NCBI GenBank assembly: GCA_964647785.1
Contig: CAZYJD010000062.1
Span: forward strand, 1 to 12,329
Reading direction: 5' to 3'
Length of the DNA: 12,329 nucleotides
Source of the DNA: CAZYJD01 sp964647785
GTDB taxonomy: Bacteria; Bacteroidota; Bacteroidia; NS11-12g; UBA9320
Made by a program: the position numbers and the translations under genes. The notes below the pieces were generated by a model, which made no database searches, was not told where the DNA came from, and was given only the letters and a program-made list of their open reading frames with translations. Of this stretch, positions 7,950 through 12,329 are shown in pieces (the first letter of the stretch is position 1; every line of letters starts with the position of its first letter).

Positions 7950-7995
7950 ATTCCTGCAGCATGGATTCGTTTTCACCGCATTCAAAAAGCGAAAT

Positions 7996-9348
7996 TTGTA
8001 CCAAAGCACCCCATTGAAAGCAGCATTTTATAGGCATATCCAAGAAAAAGATTTTTTCAATCCAAGGCACAAATTATTGCTGGCGGTTAGTGGTGGCATG
8101 GACTCTATGGCCATGTTGCATTTACTCAAGGGCAGGTACATTAAGCTGGCAGTGGCCCACTGCAATTTTGGGTTAAGAGGCGAAGAGAGCGATGGCGATG
8201 AGGCTTTTGTTAAGCAGCAATGCAAAGAATGGGGGGTGCAATGTTTTTCGAAGCAAGTCGATTGCGCAAATTTTGCCCAAGAAAATAAGATGAGTGTACA
8301 GGAGGCTGCGCGTGGTTTGCGTTATCATTGGTTTGAGGAACTCCTCGGTGAAAATGGGTTTGATTTTGTGCTCACCGCTCATCATGCCGATGATGAGGTG
8401 GAAAGTTTTTTCCTCAACCTGCATCGCTCATCCGGAGGCAAGGGCTTGCAGGGAATTCCTGAAGTGCGCGACAAAATTATCCGACCTCTTTTGCCATTCA
8501 GGAAATCAGAAATTCAAGCGTATGTAGAAAAGGAAGGCATCAACTACCGCAACGACAGCAGCAATGCAAAAACCGATTACCGCCGCAATGCTTTGCGTTT
8601 GGAAATTTTGCCATTGATGGAAAAGCATTTGCCCGGAATGCAGCAGGCGGTGCTAAAAAGCATGCAGCATCTACGTGAAGAGCAGGCGTTTACTCTATCG
8701 ACACTGGAGGTCATTCTCCAAGAGGTCATCGAAGAAGATGAACATCACAAGGTGTTGAATATGAGTCGTTTAAAACATTATCCACACCCTTCATTTGTTT
8801 TGTATAGAATACTAAACGCCTTCGGATTTAAGCGAGAACAAAGCGATGCCATTTGGCGTGCGTATGAAAGTAAGCAGCCTTCCGGAAAGCAGTTTCAGGC
8901 TGAAATGGCATGGGCAATTTTAGATCGGGGAAAACTGAGAATAAGACTTGAAATGAGCCAGGACTTAGAAAGTACCTTCTGGCAAGAGGGGCAGGTTGCC
9001 CAATGGCATGGCTGGACCTTTCAAATGGATACTACTCCGGAGAGTGAGATGAATCCACGCAATTACACCGGCAATCGAGCATTGGTGGATGCCTCTTCCA
9101 TTTGCTGGCCCTTGCGCATACGCCACTGGCAGGAGGGCGATCGCATGCAACCTTTTGGAATGCAAAGACATAAGTTGTTGAGCGATTTGTTGGTGGACGC
9201 CAAAATACCTTTGGATCAGAAGAAAGAAATTCCAGTCATTGAGGACGCAAATGGGCGCATCCTCTGGGTGGTGGGCTTGCGTTTGTCGGAATGCTTACGT
9301 TGGAAAGAAGGGGATGCAGGGTTGGTTTTGCTGGGGGAGAGGAAATGA
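7996..9348 (+). CDS. tilS: tRNA(Ile)-lysidine synthetase, apparent TTG start
   Basis: TilS uses ATP to attach lysine to C34 of the CAU-anticodon tRNA-Ile, switching its codon reading from AUG to AUA; it is essential in most bacteria. The 450-residue length fits the family. Visible features are the PP-loop ATPase motif SGGMDS (32-37), HCNFGLRGEES (56-66), TAHHADDEVESFF (127-139), the TilS signature DSSNAKTDYRRNALR (187-201) and a C-terminal TilS_C domain (about 372-440: RHWQEGDRMQPFGM, KLLSDLLVDAKIP). No ATG exists in frame before the PP-loop: the frame opens after a TAA at 7948-7950, leaving TTG at 7996 or TTG at 8014 as plausible starts, both without a clear ribosome-binding site. Typical family N-termini begin close to here. 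The gene is divergent from ostA across 82 nt. Confidence 0.95.
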   Translation: MYQSTPLKAAFYRHIQEKDFFNPRHKLLLAVSGGMDSMAMLHLLKGRYIKLAVAHCNFGLRGEESDGDEAFVKQQCKEWGVQCFSKQVDCANFAQENKMSVQEAARGLRYHWFEELLGENGFDFVLTAHHADDEVESFFLNLHRSSGGKGLQGIPEVRDKIIRPLLPFRKSEIQAYVEKEGINYRNDSSNAKTDYRRNALRLEILPLMEKHLPGMQQAVLKSMQHLREEQAFTLSTLEVILQEVIEEDEHHKVLNMSRLKHYPHPSFVLYRILNAFGFKREQSDAIWRAYESKQPSGKQFQAEMAWAILDRGKLRIRLEMSQDLESTFWQEGQVAQWHGWTFQMDTTPESEMNPRNYTGNRALVDASSICWPLRIRHWQEGDRMQPFGMQRHKLLSDLLVDAKIPLDQKKEIPVIEDANGRILWVVGLRLSECLRWKEGDAGLVLLGERK

Positions 9349-9377
9349 GCCACAGAATAGGCATAAATGGGAGGAAA

Positions 9378-9413
9378 ATGAAATATTTGAAAGAGCTAGC
9401 AAGGCCATGTTAA
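9378..9413 (+). other. Possible 11-codon leader ORF overlapping the HNH start
   Basis: GGGAGG (9369-9374) is followed 3 nt later by ATG at 9378 and an 11-codon reading frame (MKYLKELARPC) ending in TAA at 9411-9413. It overlaps the HNH gene start (ATG 9407) in a different frame. It has a much better ribosome-binding site than the HNH start itself. It could couple ribosomes to the downstream gene, or it could be chance. Confidence 0.18.
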
Positions 9414-10453
9414 ACTTACCAGCACATGAACATCTCAATACAGCAAAACTGGCTGCAGTGTTTAACAATACCACGGCTACCTATAAGTTTTATTGGCTAT
9501 TGAGCATTGTTCAGGAACTTGAAAAAGACCGAATAGTGCTTCCCAAACAACGCTTGTTTGCCGGAATGTTGGCCAATGCGTGGTATACGGTTAACTATTT
9601 TCGGGTTTCTTTTGGCATTCATGATAAAATACAAGAGGCTATTCAAGCAGCACAAAAGATTGAAGATATACCTAATCACAAAAGTTTAGATTCCATAACT
9701 GAGCTTTTGTATTACAGCAAACAAGTTCAAACAAAGCGATTGTTGAAACATTTTGATGCCAATGTTCCCCATTGGTTTCTATCACCTTGGGCTGCGATTA
9801 AAGATAAAAAGCACATTTATCAACTTTCGCAAAGTCCATATTGGGATGGTCCATATATGCTCCGCAAGGATTCCATCGAAGTGAATGAAGTATGGGCGGA
9901 ATATTTATTGGATAATGCCCGCATAATCAAAGACTTCGTTTATTGGAATTTGGCATTGTTTCTACAAAAACGAAACCCAAACGTACCGGATATTCCAAAC
10001 AAACTCATAAAACCTCCCTCAAGGGCCAGCCTGAGCAAACAAAGAAGCAAATTTTGGATTCCTGTTCTCAAGCAACACTCTAATCTGGAGTGCATTTATA
10101 CGGGAAAAANNNNNNNNNNNNNNNNNNNNNNNNNNNNNNNNNNGGAGCATTTCGTGCCCCATAGTTTTGTTTCACATGATTTGATTTGGAATCTCATACC
10201 ATCAGATCCAAACATCAATATTGTGAAGAACAATAAATTACCTAATCCCGAAATTTATCTAGATAAGTTTTGTAGACTACAAAGGATAGGGTTTGAAACA
10301 GTAAAAATTCAGAATTCAAAAAACAAGATGCTAGAGGATTATCTGACGATATTCCCGGATCTAAATGAGCCTTTCTCAGAAAAGAAGTTAAAGGAAGCGG
10401 TGAAACCTCTGATCTCAATTGCTTCCAATAATGGGTTTGAATACATGACATGA
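9407..10453 (+). CDS. HNH endonuclease-domain protein with assembly gap in the nuclease core
   Basis: About 348 residues, counting 12 unknown residues from a 34-base N run that keeps the frame. The N-terminal ~200 residues look helical and begin with LPAHEHLNTAKLAAVF then NNTTATYKFYWLLSIV, a conserved-looking block that I recognise from uncharacterised HNH proteins but cannot name. The C-terminal part is HNH_4-like: CIYTGK (229-234), the gap, EHFVPHSF (247-254; His248 is the first catalytic His), WNLIPS with Asn262, then NIVKNNKLP (271-279). It probably cleaves nucleic acid. The ATG at 9407 is chosen because upstream codons overlap tilS and lack family-like sequence. It is 58 nt after tilS and 1 nt before the HIT gene. 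G+C in hand-counted 60-base lines is about 28-42%, against 47-48% in sampled lines of tilS and icd, which suggests acquisition by transfer. Function is inferred. Confidence 0.8.
   Translation: MLNLPAHEHLNTAKLAAVFNNTTATYKFYWLLSIVQELEKDRIVLPKQRLFAGMLANAWYTVNYFRVSFGIHDKIQEAIQAAQKIEDIPNHKSLDSITELLYYSKQVQTKRLLKHFDANVPHWFLSPWAAIKDKKHIYQLSQSPYWDGPYMLRKDSIEVNEVWAEYLLDNARIIKDFVYWNLALFLQKRNPNVPDIPNKLIKPPSRASLSKQRSKFWIPVLKQHSNLECIYTGKXXXXXXXXXXXXEHFVPHSFVSHDLIWNLIPSDPNINIVKNNKLPNPEIYLDKFCRLQRIGFETVKIQNSKNKMLEDYLTIFPDLNEPFSEKKLKEAVKPLISIASNNGFEYMT
10110..10143 (+). other. Assembly gap (34 N)
   Basis: Thirty-four undetermined bases lie inside the HNH gene. Translation continues in the same frame on both sides, and the distance between CIYTGK and EHF is plausible for an HNH fold, so the gap size is probably close to true. 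The sequence just before the catalytic His is therefore unseen. Confidence 0.99.
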
Positions 10454-10454
10454 T

Positions 10455-10841
10455 ATGACAAAAGAGAATGTTAACTGTCCTTTTTGTAATCTAGATCCTG
10501 ATGTTCACATTTGGTTAGAGAAAGAGACATGTATAGCCATCAAAGACAGTTTCCCTGTTAGCACTGGACATACGCTCATTATTCCCAAGGATCATATATC
10601 GTCTTATTTTGATTTAAGTGCGGAAGTTCAATGTGCATGTTGGGAAACAGTCAATGAGATGAAAGCAGTTCTTGAAAAGAAATATAGGCCCGATGGATTT
10701 AATGTAGGAATCAATGTAGGCGAAGCTTCCGGTCAAACTATTTCTCATGTGCACATTCATTTGATACCTCGATATAAGGGCGACATGAAAAACCCGCGTG
10801 GTGGTGTGCGCGGGGTAATTCCTGAGAAGCAATCATATTGA
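10455..10841 (+). CDS. HIT family protein (nucleotide hydrolase/transferase)
   Basis: A 128-residue histidine-triad protein. The triad is H98-V-H-I-H102-L within SHVHIHLIPRY. Other family features are CPFC at 8-11 (as in metal-binding HIT proteins), GHTLIIPKDH (38-47) and FNVGINVGEASGQT (82-95). HIT enzymes use a His-nucleotidyl intermediate to hydrolyse or transfer nucleoside monophosphates from substrates such as Ap4A, adenylylated amines or nucleotide sugars. The C-terminal tail with GDMKNPRGGVRGVIP is longer than in housekeeping Hint proteins; I associate this tail with HIT proteins found beside nucleases or helicases, but cannot verify that here. The start ATG lies one base after the HNH stop (TGA-T-ATG), so translation is probably coupled. 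The A+T-rich composition matches the HNH gene. The family is certain; the substrate and the link to the nuclease are inference. Confidence 0.93.
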   Translation: MTKENVNCPFCNLDPDVHIWLEKETCIAIKDSFPVSTGHTLIIPKDHISSYFDLSAEVQCACWETVNEMKAVLEKKYRPDGFNVGINVGEASGQTISHVHIHLIPRYKGDMKNPRGGVRGVIPEKQSY

Positions 10842-10905
10842 GCATCCAATTCAAGATATGCTCGAGATTATCGGCTATTTATCATTTATTAGAGGCAGAT
10901 GTTTA

Positions 10906-10956
10906 CCTGATTGTGCAACGTACAATCTGGAGTTTAATTCTCCATTTCCTTTTTTT
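10906..10956 (+). terminator. Tandem/alternative hairpins and T-tract after the HIT gene
   Basis: GATTGTGC (10909-10916) pairs with GTACAATC (10920-10927) around an AAC triloop, and CC (10906-10907) can extend it to GG (10929-10930) past one mismatch. Next to it TGGAG (10928-10932) can pair with CTCCA (10940-10944). Seven Ts follow at 10950-10956. The GG is shared, so the extended first hairpin and the second compete. The most likely role is a weak terminator for the HNH-HIT unit. The rest of the 293-nt space up to icd holds no gene that I can support. Confidence 0.4.
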
Positions 10957-11107
10957 CGGGTTTATCTACGATGATTAAGGATGTAAAGGCTATTCTTATT
11001 TAAGAAAGATCCTGTTACAATATTTAACGTTCCTCCTTAAACTATGATAAATAAATACCCACGGTAGTTTCCTGGGTTCAAACAGCCCTCAAATGGCAAA
11101 GAGCCCT

Positions 11108-11115
11108 TATTTTTG
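11108..11115 (+). promoter_or_regulatory. -7 promoter element (TATTTTTG) of icd
   Basis: TATTTTTG matches the Bacteroidota -7 consensus TAnnTTTG exactly and ends 19 nt before the ATG at 11135. It lies downstream of the alternative in-frame ATG at 11093, so it favours 11135. A TTG -33 element at normal spacing is not seen. Confidence 0.4.
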
Positions 11116-11134
11116 CGATCCCAAAAAAGGACCT

Positions 11135-12329
11135 ATGAGCAACAAAAAAAGAGTGACCATTTCTTACGGAGACGGCATCGGGCCGGAAATCATGAAAGCG
11201 GTGATTAAGATCATGAAAGCTGCTGAAGTGGATTTGGAGTACGATGAAATTGAAGTGGGAGAAAAAGTGTACTTGAAAGGGGTAACCGCAGGTATCACCC
11301 CTGAAAGCTGGGATGTTCTCAGAAGAAATAAGATTTTTCTCAAAGCCCCCATTACCACCCCACAAGGCGGTGGCTACAAGAGCTTGAATGTGACCATCCG
11401 CAAGTCGCTCGGTTTGTTTGCCAATGTACGTCCTTGCCAGACCTATACCCCGTACGTGGAAAGCCATTTTTCAGGTATGGACACCGTGATTATTCGCGAA
11501 AATGAAGAGGATCTCTATGCCGGTATTGAGCACCAGCAAACGGAAGAAGTGGTGCAGTGCTTGAAGCTCGTATCGCGTCCGGGTTGCGAGAAAATTGTTC
11601 GTTACGCCTTTGAATACGCACGTGCGAACAACCGTAAGAAGGTTACCTGTATGACCAAGGATAACATCATGAAACATACAGATGGTTTGTTTCACCGCGT
11701 GTTTAATGAGATTGGAAAAGAGTATCCGGAAATAGAACAAGACCATTACATCATTGATATTGGATCGGCGCGTTTGGCGGATAGACCAGGATTGTTCGAT
11801 GTGATTGTAACCCTCAACCTTTATGGCGATGTGATTTCGGACATTGCTGCTGAAATTGCAGGTTCTGTTGGATTGAGTGGAAGTGCCAACATAGGTGAAG
11901 ATTTTGCCATGTTTGAGGCCATTCACGGATCAGCTCCTGATATTGCTGGGCAAGGCATTGCCAATCCAAGTGGCTTGTTGAATGGTGCCTGCATGATGCT
12001 CGTGCATTTGGGCATGCCTAAAAAGGCAGAAATGATTCAGAATGCGCTGCTTTGCGCCATTGAAGACGGAATCCATACCGGCGATATCTATAATATCCAG
12101 GCGAGTAAGCAAAAGGCCGGAACACAAGAGTTTGCCGATGCCATTATTGAGCGTCTCGGAAAGCGCCCAAGCAAACTGAAAGCCGTTGAACTGGCTGAAG
12201 ATGCACCCGAAATTAAAATTACCACCACCCCTTATCAGCGACAAAAGAAAGAATTGGTAGGAGTGGATGTATTTGTTGATTGGGTGGGCGAAGACAGAAA
12301 CCCGGATGTATTGGGTAAAATATTGGAAG
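11135..12329 (+). CDS. icd: Isocitrate dehydrogenase, long form, 3' partial; cofactor loop looks NAD-type
   Basis: Oxidative decarboxylation of isocitrate to 2-oxoglutarate in the TCA cycle. The first 398 residues are present and the frame runs off the window. Substrate residues are visible by comparison with E. coli Icd: SLNVTIRKSLGLFANVRP (83-100, with Ser83 at the Ser113 position), RENEEDLYAGIE (121-132), KDNIMK (175-180, with Lys175 at the Lys230 position) and GDVISD (231-236, the metal-binding Asp residues). In the cofactor loop HGSAPDIAGQGIANP (264-278), Asp269, Ile270 and Ala276 stand where E. coli NADP-IDH has Lys344, Tyr345 and Val351. Those residues are the NAD-type set. Residues after 345 (ELAEDAP to GVDVFVDW) begin the C-terminal extension of long Thermus-like IDHs. 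AAGGA at 11127-11131 precedes the ATG. An in-frame ATG at 11093 would add 14 residues. Confidence 0.95.
   Translation, partial: MSNKKRVTISYGDGIGPEIMKAVIKIMKAAEVDLEYDEIEVGEKVYLKGVTAGITPESWDVLRRNKIFLKAPITTPQGGGYKSLNVTIRKSLGLFANVRPCQTYTPYVESHFSGMDTVIIRENEEDLYAGIEHQQTEEVVQCLKLVSRPGCEKIVRYAFEYARANNRKKVTCMTKDNIMKHTDGLFHRVFNEIGKEYPEIEQDHYIIDIGSARLADRPGLFDVIVTLNLYGDVISDIAAEIAGSVGLSGSANIGEDFAMFEAIHGSAPDIAGQGIANPSGLLNGACMMLVHLGMPKKAEMIQNALLCAIEDGIHTGDIYNIQASKQKAGTQEFADAIIERLGKRPSKLKAVELAEDAPEIKITTTPYQRQKKELVGVDVFVDWVGEDRNPDVLGKILE

Noticed and set aside
9239..9406. Upstream extension of the HNH frame into tilS
   Set aside because: It overlaps the conserved TilS C-terminus in another frame and its residues are unlike a protein N-terminus; the ATG at 9407 begins the conserved-looking part.
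10858..10974. 38-codon ORF downstream of the HIT gene
   Set aside because: It has no ribosome-binding site or recognisable similarity, and it runs through the hairpins and T-tract that look like a terminator.
11093..11134. ATG at 11093 as the icd start
   Set aside because: It is in frame, but the added 14 residues are not typical, it lies upstream of the exact TATTTTTG promoter box, and 11135 has AAGGA and the usual MSNKK-type N-terminus.
11078..12244. Several minus-strand frames opposite icd
   Set aside because: All are antisense to a clear isocitrate dehydrogenase reading frame and show no protein-family features.

Overview
The window looks like a stretch of chromosome from a Bacteroidota bacterium, probably of the Flavobacteriales/Cryomorphaceae type. 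This is inferred from its content: a DUF4476 protein, a DUF4197 lipoprotein, a Bacteroidota-style OstA/LptA-like protein and a fused NagZ-type glycosidase/serine hydrolase. Several genes also carry an exact TAnnTTTG element, the -7 box of the Bacteroidota housekeeping sigma factor. No tRNA, rRNA, CRISPR array or insertion sequence was seen.

Layout. Positions 1-927 hold the C-terminal half of glmS, which makes glucosamine-6-phosphate for peptidoglycan and LPS. It is followed on the + strand by a secreted DUF4476 protein (1079-1894), a strong intrinsic terminator (1926-1953) and a small predicted outer-membrane beta-barrel (1974-2561). A minus-strand cluster then runs from 7913 down to 2574: an OstA/LptA-like LPS-transport protein, a 988-residue periplasmic GH3 (NagZ-type) plus class-C beta-lactamase-like fusion, and a DUF4197 lipoprotein. 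All three are envelope proteins. The OstA gene has its own exact -7 box, the GH3 gene has a possible internal promoter, and the last two genes are only 13 nt apart. Divergent from ostA is tilS (tRNA-Ile lysidine synthetase), which appears to use a TTG start.

Between tilS and the isocitrate dehydrogenase gene at the right edge lies a visibly more A+T-rich two-gene unit (9407-10841): an HNH nuclease-like protein and a HIT-family nucleotide hydrolase/transferase, separated by one base. A 34-base run of N falls inside the HNH core. This pair, set between two housekeeping genes, is the best candidate for an uncharacterised, possibly defence- or repair-related module. It is followed by hairpins and a T-tract.

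The right edge (11135 to the end) is the first 398 residues of a long-form isocitrate dehydrogenase. By eye, its cofactor loop carries the NAD-type residues (Asp, Ile, Ala) where E. coli NADP-IDH has Lys344, Tyr345 and Val351, so an automatic 'NADP-dependent' label may be wrong.
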